From: Diphasiastrum complanatum | Lineage: Eukaryota; Streptophyta; Lycopodiopsida; Lycopodiales; Lycopodiaceae | Assembly: GCA_029204225.1 (NCBI GenBank) | Contig: CM055110.1 | Coordinates: 46,090,267-46,154,266, forward strand | DNA length: 64,000 bases | Direction of reading: 5' to 3' | In this document: positions 1 to 10,687 of the stretch, piece after piece | How the letters are laid out: every line of letters begins with the position of its first letter | How positions within the stretch are numbered: the first letter of the stretch is position 1 | Notes under the pieces: model-generated | Database searches by the model: none | The model's input: the letters and a program-made list of their open reading frames with translations, nothing else | What the model was told of the DNA's origin: nothing | Translations under genes and position numbers: made by a program

Positions 1-67
1 CCAAGAGAAATCAATCAAGAATAAGGAGCAGCAATCACAAAATAAAAATAGTTTCATTTGTGCTATC

Positions 68-760
68 ATGTCAACTTATGAAGAACCATTTTGCTTTGAA
101 GAGATTTTTGTATCTCAAAGGTGGATTAAGGCAATACTAGTTGAGTGTGATGCCTTAAAAGATAGCAAAATATGTTTTCCTTGTAAGCTTACAATAGTTA
201 TGAAGTCAAGGAAATGGAAATATCTTCATAATGTAGGATCTTTTGGCTTCAATAAGATCATAAATGATGTGTTCATTCATAAAGATGAAAATTGTATGTT
301 TTCAATCCTAAAGGCAAGTTGTAAACTTCTTATGAGAATAAGTGAAGCATCCAAAGTGGATACTTATATCCATAAGCAAGTAGTTAGCCTTATTGAGATG
401 GAAATACCTTTTGATTTCAATATTGGAAGAATCATGCCAAGTTGTGGTGATTTTTGGACTTATGTTTCTAGCATAAGTAATCTTGATAATCATAGGAAGT
501 GCATATTGAATGGTCATACTTGTTGTGATCATTATGAGACATGGAGGTCTCGGATTTCCGTCAAAAAGGAGCACCATGAAGAGAATCTTAAGGAGTCATC
601 TCAAGGTTCAAATGTGCCAAGGTTTGAGGAGGACAATCCTTCTCAAGGTTCAAGGATTGAGGATGAGAGACCTTCTCGAATTGTGATTCCAAAAAGAAAC
701 TCAAGAAATATGGTTGAGTCCCCCCACATTTCAAGGGAAAAAGGAGCATATCTCATGTGG
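68..760 (+). pseudogene. Copia-derived remnant, first copy of a diverged tandem duplication
   Basis: A 242-residue open frame begins at 68. Its start (residues about 8-28, CFEEIFVSQRWIKAILVEC) resembles the opening of the Copia reverse transcriptase domain. Near residues 190-215 a Ser/Arg-rich stretch (ERPSRIVIPKRNSRN) resembles the hinge between Copia integrase and reverse transcriptase. The middle is not recognised. The same order of segments recurs about 714 bases downstream in diverged form, so this is one arm of an old tandem duplication. No catalytic motif is visible. A functional gene cannot be excluded, but the Copia-like ends and the duplicated, stop-broken partner favour a dead retrotransposon derivative. 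Confidence 0.4.
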
Positions 761-1423
761 TATACATCTCATACTTACTTCTCTTATGTCATTTGATAAA
801 TCAATTTGCTTTAGTGAGATCATTGCATCTCCAAATTGGAGTAAAGCCATACTAGTTGAGTATGAAGTCTCTCTTGAGAACATAGATGATGTTCTTAAAA
901 GGTTGAAATTGATTTTAAATCAATTAGAAAGCAAATGGTTATTTCATCAAATGTATGCTCTTGAGTCATGTAAGAGCAAAAGTGATTTGTTCACTCATAG
1001 TTTGAAATTTTGTATTGAGGCAAATTGTAAACTCTTTATGGAGTAAGTGAATCATCTTCTAAAGACACTTATCTCCATAATAAAGTATTTAGCCTCATTG
1101 GATCAGAGATTAGCATGGTAAACAAGCATGAAGATATGATGCAAACACTTTGTTATTATAGCATGCATAGTCTTGCCAATTTGGATGAGTCTAATTCTCT
1201 AGATCGTGGTAACATGATGTTAGATCTTTGTGATCCCAATAAATTAAGAAGAAATCTTTATTTTCTTATGAAGGAGCATGCACATGAAGAAGGAGCAAGC
1301 CTCAAGGTCAAGCATCTACATGAAAATTGGAAGGAATCAATTTTGGAGGTGCTAGGATGGTGCAAAGCTCTCAAGCTCATCAAAGATGTCAACATCAAAG
1401 AAGCACTATCAGGGATATGGTGA
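761..1423 (+). pseudogene. Copia-derived remnant, second copy of the duplication
   Basis: This is the diverged partner of the preceding remnant. CFSEIIASPNWSKAILVEY at about 806-862 aligns with CFEEIFVSQRWIKAILVEC of copy one. The DNA around 1020-1110 (a Cys-Lys-Leu segment followed by repeated cttat/cataa words) aligns with 310-400. A charged His/Glu-rich stretch near 1275-1340 aligns with 565-610. A stop after the Cys-Lys-Leu segment and frame changes break the reading frame, which continues in another frame from 1115 to 1423. No enzyme motif is present. Confidence 0.35.
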
Positions 1424-2750
1424 TTTCAGATCAACATCAAGCTCATTGGCTGATCTTCACACCTTTTGAACTAGCAAAGACCAATTCAGCCCATGGAGTC
1501 AAGTTCAAGATCATCATGTTTTCCATCAAGCTAGATTTACCAGCTAGATTTTTGAGGAAGACTGTGAAAAATGCAAAAATAAGCTTGGTAGAGGCCAAAA
1601 ATCTTGTATATAGATAAACACACATGTGTGGAGCCTATTCCCACGTGTAAAACTAGTGTACTTGTCATGTACCATAATCATATATGTTGTACATATGATT
1701 TAATTCAAGTTCTAGTGCCTAAAATGGCCAAAAACTAGTTTTCTAGACATGTGACACATGGCATCAATGTATTGATTGCATGAGCCACATCCTTTGGTTA
1801 GGTGTCATATCCCATGTGTAGAGGACAGCTCACACGTGTGGAATAAGCTGAAGTAGGCAAATTTTGACTTCTAGAAGATTTCCAAGTAGATCTCCATATA
1901 GAAGGAAGATGGACCAAAAGTGCTCAATATAGAAGGTTTTGTCCAAGTGTCAGTTTTGCATGATGAATCATTATATGAAAAAGCACCTTCACACATGTGG
2001 GATCAGAGGGATGATCAATACCACGAGCTCGCACTTATTGTATATATAGAGCCACATTTGGCCATAATCGTGAGACACCAATCTTGGTTTTGGAAGCAAT
2101 TTTGAGTGATTCTCTTCATTTGTCTACATTTGTTTTGATTGTTTTGAGGTGCTATCAATGTGTACTTGATTTTTAGGTTGGAGTCCATACTCAGATAGTG
2201 CTTCACACGTGTGAAATCAGAAAGTACACCTACCTTCAATTAATGATTGTTCTTGTTAGGATTTTGTCTCTAGAATTGATCTAGATTGAACTTAATCTCA
2301 AGTAGATTGATAGATCAAGTAATCTGACAACCAATCCCTCTTGAGGATCTGATTGGGATCCACTCTTGGTCCTTTTTGTACTTTTTTCACATGGTATGGC
2401 AGTAGCTAGTTCATTCGTGAGAGATAACACCTCTCTTATGCCGACACGTTGATCTGAGAAACAAAAGAAATTCATTGTTTGTACACTCAATTTTGGATAA
2501 TACAGACGAGTTACAATTTTCTGCTCAATGTGCAATCTCTGAATGTTGTGGTGCTTGTTCAATTTATCAGTAGATATATTTTTGTAGTCACTAGACATTA
2601 TCTATTGTTCATAAATTCATTGTCTAATTAGCAGTAGCTATCTACTATTCGGAGGATGACTGATTGTGGTTTAAGACAATAGTTTCATCCAACAAATCGG
2701 CTCCATCTGAGTTATACATTGGAATCAACGCCCGAGCCAGAATTGTCTGA
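1424..2750. other. Gene-free stretch with CACACGTGTG-like palindromes, probably LTR-derived
   Basis: No supported gene. Five G-box-like words occur within about 600 bases: acacatgtgtgg near 1620, cccacgtgta near 1640, cacacgtgtgg near 1831, cacacatgtgg near 1991 and cacacgtgtg near 2204. The segment at 2395-2470 resembles 60980-61035 (both carry ctct-c-tatgcc-acacg-type text), which suggests a shared, old retrotransposon LTR. Boundaries are not visible. Confidence 0.3.
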
Positions 2751-2756
2751 TTCACA

Positions 2757-2846
2757 TCAGTGGTATCAGAGCACCTCGTGGTCTGACGGATTACATTAGT
2801 GGTATTAGAGCAAAACGATTCCATCAGTGGTATCAGAGCAAGAAGA
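2757..2846 (+). repeat. Three tandem primer-binding-site-like motifs
   Basis: The motif tggtatcagagc, the usual plant retrotransposon primer site complementary to initiator Met-tRNA, appears near 2762 and 2829. A variant, tggtattagagc, lies near 2802. Each is preceded by catcagt or cattagt, and the spacing is irregular (about 40 and 27 bases). This marks the 3' edge of an old Copia LTR with a locally triplicated primer site. Confidence 0.55.
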
Positions 2847-3420
2847 TTCCATCAAATCTCGTTCGAATATTGGAGTAACATGTTTCCAAGTCTAGGATTA
2901 TGTCGAATTCTATATGCAAGACGTGGACAAAATATTCATCATATTTTGTTTTTTGTTTTCAACAATGAAAGAGACCAACTCTGGTATAAGTGATTTATCC
3001 ACAATGTCTATTAGGAGTTTGAAAGGAAAGAAACATTTGATTGTATTGGATTATTCTACTATTGGAAGTGATTCATCCAAATAATCGATATTTAATCTAC
3101 ATCGATCTCATTATCCAGTTTTGTAGTTTTATTCGAGTTTCTACACAGTTTGCATGAAATACTCGAGAATTGCTCAACGGGTAGCTCTGACATATCGGAC
3201 AACCTTCGACATATTGGATGACTCCGACGAAAGCCAAAGAGGTCAAACATGTCGAAGGATGACAGGACAACGCATTACAACTAACTTCCAATTGCAATCT
3301 ACGACCTGATTAGCTGTCCTACTGGATAAGCTTGAACTACTTTAGCATAAATAGCTGATCATTAAAAACTTTTATAGTCTCCAGAAAGTTTTTCAGAGCC
3401 CTATTAGAGTATTGTTATTA
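2847..3420. other. Gene-free stretch
   Basis: Between the primer-site cluster and the next LTR end I see only short frames without recognisable domains. It is probably decayed retrotransposon leader and LTR sequence. The start of the LTR that ends at 3899 could not be located. Confidence 0.3.
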
Positions 3421-3899
3421 TCGCTTACTGCTTACTAGCGGAAGTGCATCATCAGACAGAGTTTTCAGTTACTCAGAGATAACTTAGGTACGAGGTCTCA
3501 TATGCTATTGCTTTGTGCTCTCATCATTTGATTTGTATACACTACTCACTGAATCAATCTATTTTCTTATTGCGTTCAGTATTATGTCAAAATGTATGCT
3601 TCTTTTTAGTCATTTGTAACTGATAAATCTCTTATTGTTTCGTCTGATCTGTTGAATACTTCAATGCTGCAATAATCTATACATCACTTCGCACTCTGAA
3701 ATTGTTTGGCTACAAAATTACTTTAGTACTAATGATTTCAAATTTAGTTGTTAAAAGATTGAACATGACTTCCGTCATTATAGCTTTGTTCAATTATTGA
3801 TAGGCGTAGTCATGCACTAGGAAAGAAGGTTCATTCCGCTACGCCTGATAGCTTGTCCATAGGCTTCGGATTATCGAATCGTCATTCCTTCTTCCAACA
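3421..3899 (+). mobile_element. 3' portion of the 5' LTR of a degenerate Copia element
   Basis: The segment ends in ccaaca directly before a primer site at 3900, as an LTR should. The text gataggcgtagtcatgc near 3800 recurs in both LTRs of the Copia element at 48-54 kb (near 48720 and 53985), so the two elements belong to related families. The 5' boundary is uncertain and the coordinate given is only where resemblance begins to look convincing. Confidence 0.5.
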
Positions 3900-3911
3900 T
3901 GGTATCAGAGC
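3900..3911 (+). promoter_or_regulatory. Primer-binding site (initiator Met-tRNA type)
   Basis: tggtatcagagc follows the LTR terminus ccaaca with no gap, the standard arrangement for plant Copia elements. Confidence 0.75.
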
Positions 3912-4139
3912 GCTACTATTATATACCCTTTATGGTATCAAAGCGATATCATTAGATACTTTTCATAGTATCAAATTCTTATCAGAGCACACTTGCTCTT
4001 AATCTTCAATTTGTGATATCAAATTTCAGTATCAGATAATCGATTTCCAATTGTATCGTTGCACGATATCATTCCTAAAGTCATCGACTTATCGATAGTT
4101 CCAGATATATTCTCAAATTAAAGTCGGTCTCATTGTAGA

Positions 4140-6465
4140 CAAGCTGAATGGATCCAATTACTATTTGTGAAAACCTAAGATGAAGACCTTGCTAATCACC
4201 AACGAGTTGTGGGATGTTGTCACATGTATCAAAGTGAAGCTTAAAGACGACACACCCGACTCAAAGTGAAAATTGAAGCGCCTATATTTTCAATATATCA
4301 GACACTAAGATTGGCTACATATCTGAAGCTCAAACTTTGAAAGAAGTATGGGACATCTTGAGCTCACTATATGATGTGAGGGACATGACTTGCAAGTTGC
4401 ATCTCAAAAGAAAATTCCTCACACTCAAGATGTCGAATGGTGATTCACTTCATAATCACATTAACCAGTTTAAAAATCTCTTGCAACAAATGGTGGCTGT
4501 CGGATCGATCATCAACAATCAAGACACAACCATGACTTTGCTTTTAAGCTTCCATTCTACATATGAGAACTGGGTGATGATCATATTGACACATTCAGAT
4601 TTAACTCTCACTAGAGTTATCACTATGTTGCTACAAGAAGACAATCGAAGAAGTCAAAACACCTCTTTGACTTCATCATCTCATCATCTATATGTCAACA
4701 AAGGCTCAAAACAATAGAAGAAGAAAAGCTCTAAGCAGTTCGCATCAAATCAGAAGCCAACACAAAGTCAAGAGCAATCATCAAATCCACAGTCAAAAAA
4801 TAAGATGTTTTGTAAGTATTGCAAATGCACTAATCATGAGATCGAAGATTGTAGGGTATCAAAAGCAAAGAATGCCAAAAGCAATCAGATACGAATGCAA
4901 TCGCACTATCATCTCTATCTCCCAAACTCAACATGGACAAATGAGCGTTTATGGTCAAAGACCAAAAGGCGCGATTCGATATTTCCTGGTTTTTGGATTC
5001 TGGAGCTACTCAATATATGACCAGTCATCATGAGCATTTTTACTCCTACACACCTTACAGTACAAAGAAATTCGTTCATCTTGGTGATGATAGTACATGC
5101 ACTATCGAAGGCGAAGGCACTGTAAGACTAACATTCCATCGTGATCAATTCACACTACTATCAAATGTTTTGTATGTACTTAAACTCTCTACGAATCTAT
5201 CATCAATAAGTAGAATTATTGATTTAGATCGTAGGGTAGAGTTTGAGTATGATCGATGTCGAATTATCGATAGGACAAATAAGATTCTTGCACTCGACAA
5301 GAGACATGCATACTTATATAGACTGGCCCATTGTTATTTTGACACTAGTCGAGCCTTGAAAACCTCTGTTCTTGTCAATAAAGCATTACTTTGGCATTAT
5401 AGATTAGGACACTTGAATCATGCATCTGTGTCGAACATGTCCAGATAATTCATAGCACTTGATCTTGACTATCCAACCAACAAAGCCAACCTTCTGCATC
5501 CTTGGAAAACAGACTAGGATTCCTTTTAGATCGAGTCATAGACATGCAACAAAAGATGTTCAAGATGTCGTTCATTCAGATATATGTGGTCCAATGCAAA
5601 CTTCGTCGTTGCTTGATGCAAAGTATATCATTACCTTCATTGACGAATATTTGAGACGAATAGTTGTTTATCTTATTAATCAGAAATCGGAGACTTTCAA
5701 AATCTTTCGACAATTTAAAGAGTGTGCAAAAATGGAAACTGTAAAATAATCAAAGCACTGAGGTCCGACAATGGGAGAGAGTACATCTCTACCAAATTCA
5801 AGGAGTATTGCCTTAACAATGGCATTGAATAACAAGTCATTACCTCCTATTTGCCTCAGTCGAATGGACTTGCTGAGAGAAAGAACAGAACCTTAGTCGA
5901 ATTGGCTAAGTGTATGCTCATGCGACAGTTCCAAAATCCTTTTGGGCTGAAGTTGCTTCCACTGAGCTTCTATTCATAACAAATGTCTGACTAAAGGCCT
6001 CTCAAACAAAACACCTTATGAAGTTTGGACAGGCTCCAAACCATCATTATCAAACCTACTACTTCAGATAAAGCTTATAAGTTGTATGATCATATCGAGT
6101 CGAAGATATTCACCAGTCAGGATATCGTCTTCATCAAAGATCAGTTTATCGACCTCAAAGGCAAGAGCAAAGCTCATATCGAACTATCGGACTCTCCCGA
6201 AGTATCGAACACTTATTTTCCCAAGTTGACTATTCCTGAAGGTCCTAGCTCGTCCACTTCAGACGAACAACTTATCAACAATGAATCCCAAGAAGATGAT
6301 GTTGTAGCTCAACAACTACAACATGATGAAAATAATCAACTTCGCTCACTTCCCATAAGATCGACAAGAGAACGCAGACCACCTATAAGGTATATTGACG
6401 AGTCTACAACTTATAAAAAAATTGAATTCAGCAAAACAAATGTATTAGAGGAATTTGAAATCTAG
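4140..6465 (+). pseudogene. Degenerate Copia gag-protease-integrase, 3' truncated
   Basis: Retrotransposon polyprotein remnant. In order: a gag opening NGSNYY at 4144 with an in-frame TGA where a Trp is expected; gag body (MKEVWDILSSLYDVRDMTCK, 4337-4717); a zinc knuckle CKYCKCTNHEIEDC at 4810-4851; protease DSGATQYMTSHHEHF at 4995-5039; a pre-integrase domain LLWHYRLGHLNHA at 5387-5425; integrase core pieces (VVHSDICGP near 5569, then SDNGREY near 5770); and the Arg-rich hinge RSTRERRPPIRY near 6360. Frameshifts at about 4700, 4950, 5450, 5750 and 6000 break it. Reverse transcriptase, RNase H and the 3' LTR are absent after 6465. It is closely related to the Copia copy at 47.8-54.1 kb. Confidence 0.9.
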
Positions 6466-8720
6466 GCCAACTTAGTAATTTTGAGTATCAACTTCAAGAC
6501 ATATATTATGTTGTCTCTTGAGGATATGTTACACATATTGATTAAGATAGTCTCATCAAGTACTGCAAACTCTAAAAATTTCAAATGTTAATATTGCTTT
6601 CAATTAATTGATGCAGGTAAAACTCACTCTTGAAATGAATTGAGGCTCACAAATACAAGACCCTAGTACATGCCATGTGCTAATCGTAGCATCCTAAGAT
6701 TCAATCCATTCATAGACCTCAAATTAATATGGCAAAACAAAAATCAAGAACTAGACAAAAGAAGCTTCACCAAATTTGACACTAAATGATCATTTAATAC
6801 ATTGGGGCCTTAAGCTAAAGCATGATCAAACTCTCATGTAAAGGGAGAGACATGAACCACCAAATGGCAAAAACCTTAGCTCTCAAGAAGAAAAGCTCCC
6901 AAATTTCATAAGAGAAAGTTTCAATTTAGTGAATGTAAGTAAAATAGCTTCCAAATTTAGCATGACCTCAGCTATTTATTGTGGTCATTTGTGCCTCTAA
7001 TTTGAGTTATCAACAACTATTACAAAACATTAACTAGATAGTGCATTCTTCATGCTAACCTTATTAACTGCATTATAAAACTAATTCTCCTCTAACTTAG
7101 CACCATCGCTACATTTAACAACATATATTATTGGGCACATGGGCTAATTATATGCATGACTTGACAATACAACATAAGGTTAGCCTTGGCATTTGAGTAC
7201 AACCCATGCAAAACCCTCAACTTAGTCTAGAATTTTGACAAATTCTACAAGGAACTAAGGAATGAAATAGAGTCTTTAAAATTTCTTGCCAAGAACTTGG
7301 ATTGAGACCGTAATGATCCAACATCCAATCTTCTCCATGTCACTTGTTTAAATCGACCCGATGCTCTATAGGGTTCCCACCAAGACCTTGTACCAGTCAC
7401 ATGGGACAATGCTAACCCATGTGCACAAATCTTGCCAAAATTCTCGCTTTCATAGAAATAATCGCATAGCTAGATCTTGAATTGACATAATTGGCCAAAA
7501 AATACATGCATGTTGGCAAGATCCACTAAGGGGATGAAGGGTTTTGATCTGGAGTAGCCCAAAACCAATTGTTGCTTCCTACGTGTTCATATACTCATTG
7601 CAGACCATTACAATTCTAGGCTACTTCTAGTGAAAAACACTCCATTGGTCGAAAATAACATGAAAGAATTGCTTTTAGACTTCGTTATCATAGAATCTAG
7701 TCAAACTTTTGGCACTTTTTAGAGTCCTAAGTTTTAGGTGTTAGATTGGGGTAAATTGAACTGCATGACAATAACTCTACTCATAAATTCCAAGTCAAGA
7801 CAAAAAATTCCAAGTCAAGACAAAATGGTGAAGTGCCAAAGTCAACCCAAGAAACAACAAATAACCATGAACTAAAAGTCAATCCTACATATATTGATTG
7901 GGCACGTTGTTGCAAATCAACCAACTTTGAATCAAATCAATACATAGACATTATAGGAACTTGTTAGAAGTGTCAAAATTTTAAAGCCTCCTATTCCTTG
8001 GCCCTAAAAATTCATATGGTACCCATTTTCGAAGGAATTTGTTTCAGCCATCAATGTGTGGCAATGAACTTGCAACAACTTGTCAAAGTCAATTCGAAAG
8101 TAGTATGATCCAACAACAACTCGTCCAATGTAGTACTCCTTTCACATTTCATGTCAAGGCCCTACCCAACTAGCCAACTCTAGATTCTGTTTTGCAAAAA
8201 CATAGTCTTGAAGTGTCAATATGAACATGCTAGAATAATTTTTGGAGCATTCTAGTGGCCATCTGATCTATTTGGCATTCCAAATAGAGTGTTTGCAGGT
8301 AACAACAAAGTGATAATAACTCATATTTCAAAAACAAAATATGCCTTGATAAAATTTGACCCTCCAAATGCTACTTTTGGTAGCTTGAAAAAAAAAAAAG
8401 GGTCACATTGAACCATTGTAAAGCCAACAATAAGTGGAAGATGTGTGTGTTTGGGCTTGTCTTTGAAAGATGATCCCTGACAAAAAAGGGGGGTGGGCAA
8501 CGACCATTGCTCAAAAAGTAGCTCATCGCTTGGACGCTTTGGCTCGAAAGAATGGTAAAACCGAAGCAATGTCACATGAAATATTATTCTTGTAATTTAT
8601 TGACACCTTGCACAGTAAAATTTGTTGGAAGAAATGAGTGCATTGTCCAAACCACCTATAAGGACTCTCTACCATTGTTCTAGGCACCTTCCATAGTAGG
8701 ACACATGTTGCTATCTCTAG
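6466..8720. other. Gene-free, AT-rich stretch
   Basis: No supported coding region. One short local duplication (aattccaagtcaagac repeated about 23 bases apart near 7788-7825) is visible. I see no LTR terminus, primer site or splice-bounded exon, so the missing 3' part of the upstream Copia copy is not here. Confidence 0.5.
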
Positions 8721-8721
8721 T

Positions 8722-9155
8722 GGCACCTCAAAATGATGCGGGGAGATGCCTTGACCTCAAGCTACCAACTCGGAGGCTTAGTCCTCTCCAGCCTTGCAGT
8801 TTGACGGTCTAGACTGCCTGTCATGCTTTTCATCAGTGACAGTTTGAAAAACCATTTGACCTTCAAATCTGAAATGACATTTGATAGTTTAGAGATAAGT
8901 ACTAATTTCAAAGATGAGCCGCCAACTTGGAAGGGCTGAAAGTTGAATCATAAATGTCAAAGTCTGTGCTGTCAAAATGACGTTTTTGAATTGTATGTGC
9001 CTGTCTGCTATGACGGCCAAATTCTTAGGACGCTTGCATTTTACGGCCAAAATGGCGTTTGACAGTCAATACGGCTGTCAAACTGCAAGGCTGGTCCTCC
9101 CAAGGAGAAAACCTTTTGAGGGCCATGGCATTCTCCCTCATACTGTAGCACCTAT
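8722..9155. mobile_element. Non-coding foldback (inverted-repeat) element
   Basis: An exact 18-base inverted repeat lies at 8788-8805 (ccagccttgcagtttgac) and 9077-9094 (its complement). Imperfect pairing extends outward (gggagatgcc at 8741 against ggcattctccc at 9128, and possibly ggcacc against the complement of gtagcacc at the extremes). The spacer repeats the words gacagtttga, gacgttttt and gacagtcaa. There is no coding capacity. This is what an old MITE or foldback element looks like; a target-site duplication was not identified. Confidence 0.55.
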
Positions 9156-9349
9156 GAAAACCCTCATGCTCGGGTTTGGAGTCATGCAGTTAAAAATCAA
9201 AGTACAGGTTGCGTTTGTCAGAATATCGAGAACCTGCATATACGAAAAACATACCTCTATTGATGTCCAAAAATTTCCAAAATTTAGATGAGATAATAGG
9301 TACTCCATGTAAAAACAAGAGAAGTTCAAAATTTGGATAACATATTAGT

Positions 9350-9625
9350 TGTAGGGCATGTCTATTTGTCAAAAAACTCAACATTTATTGGAGAGTAAAA
9401 ATATGAAGGCCCTTAACCCATTTCACATAGAAAAGTGAGGTCCCCATGTCGCACATGACTTTGCTTAAAAAATGATGACACGGGGTAGTGCTAGGGACTA
9501 CTCCCCGACATTTCCACATGCCCTACAACCCCTATTTTTTAGGAGCCATTCAAATTTGGAATCCCCATGTGAGAGAACGTCCTTTGTGACTCGTGTAGGA
9601 TAAAGGAGAGAAAATAATGGTCTCC
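9350..9625. repeat. Diverged direct repeat, copy 1
   Basis: This region aligns with 9865-10140. Shared features in the same order are tatgtctatt-g-tcaa, attggagag, gaaggcc-tta, ccatttcaca, a gactt-g-c-taaaaaatg block, ggggta, actcccc/actaccccc, a run of T followed by taggag, and gataaaggagagaaaa/gatagaggagagagaa. No reading frame is conserved between copies. Confidence 0.5.
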
Positions 9626-9864
9626 CAAATAGGTTTGTGTGTGAAATGAGAATCTACACATGGAGATGAAAGGGACTTATAAGCGAGATAATTGTGACTC
9701 AACATCACTATTGGCCCCCTTTGCTTGAAAAACCTTCAGTATGTAAAACCCGACCAATATCCCTCATGCTTGCCTCAATATTCCAGGTGTGTATCACAAA
9801 TAATTTGAAGGGATGTACCCCCAAACATTCAATGGTATAACTTGCGGTGTTTTCACACACATGC

Positions 9865-10140
9865 CTAAGGTATGTCTATTGGTCAATAAATTCAATGCTC
9901 ATTGGAGAGAAAAGATACGAAGGCCATTACCCCCATTTCACACAAAAAAGCAAAGGCCTCCATATGGCAAATGACTTGACATAAAAAATGCTGACTTGGG
10001 GTATGTGAAGCTAGTGGGGCACTACCCCCTAGTATCTCCACTCTTGTCGGGCCACTTTTTTTTAGGAGAGTGTGAGATTTGAATTTTTACATGGGATAAC
10101 ATCATTGATGAGTGTCATTGGATAGAGGAGAGAGAACAAA
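9865..10140. repeat. Diverged direct repeat, copy 2
   Basis: Partner of the repeat at 9350-9625, offset by about 515 bases. The order of shared words is kept, with scattered small insertions. It is probably a duplicated non-coding repeat unit of unknown type just upstream of the cornichon promoter. Confidence 0.5.
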
Positions 10141-10463
10141 TGCCCACCAAGCCTATGCTTTTAAAAGTGGGTAGCTACTTTTTGGGTGAAAATCCAAACC
10201 AACTTTCATAACTAATATTATACTCAATCATTGAAGGTGCTAGATCTGTTTTTGCAATAATAAACTTTCAATTGAAAAGGTTAAAATAAATTTGCGTCTC
10301 TATGAAGCGAAAATAGGCTGTGAAGGGCTAAGAAGGTTTCAAAATGCAAGCTAAGAGATCACTATGCACATTTGTGTGTGAAAGGAGAATAAAGAAACGC
10401 AAAAAATAAAAGGAACAAATGGGGTGGTATGTGTCACTCATCATTGATATTGCGCCCCCTTTA

Positions 10464-10535
10464 GTGTGAAAACAGCCTTAAATAAAGGAATACCCCTTTG
10501 TGTGGGAAAACAGCCTTAAATAAAAGAATACCCTC
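10464..10535 (+). promoter_or_regulatory. Tandemly duplicated TATA-like block upstream of the cornichon gene
   Basis: A block containing aaaacagccttaaataaa followed by gaatacccc occurs at 10464-10496 and again at 10502-10535 (period 38). Each copy contains a ttaaataaa TATA-like word, placed 80-140 bases before the cornichon start codon. The position suits a core promoter, but the transcription start is not visible from sequence. Confidence 0.4.
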
Positions 10536-10538
10536 AAG

Positions 10539-10612
10539 GAGAGAGCGAGGAGGAGGAAAGGCGATGAGGCAGGGAGAAAGCGAGGAAGAAAGGAAGGAAG
10601 AAGAGAGCAGCG
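10539..10612 (+). promoter_or_regulatory. Purine-rich (GA) 5' leader with an upstream ATG
   Basis: About 74 bases of GA-rich sequence (gagagcgaggaggaggaaag and similar) precede the cornichon start codon. An upstream ATG at 10564 opens a different frame that runs through the start codon to 10767, so if it lies in the mature leader it could lower translation of the main frame. Confidence 0.4.
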
Positions 10613-10687
10613 ATGGCGTGGGAGCTCCTCCTTTGGCTTTGGTCCATGTCCTTGGTGGGCGCTTTGCTGGCAATTCTGGTTTACCAG
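10613..10687 (+). CDS. CNIH: Cornichon exon 1 (residues 1-25)
   Basis: Encodes the N-terminus and most of membrane segment 1, ending ...LAILVYQ. The donor CAG|gtgatc at 10688 is in phase 0 and continues directly into LICLSD of exon 2, exactly as in plant cornichons. Confidence 0.92.
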
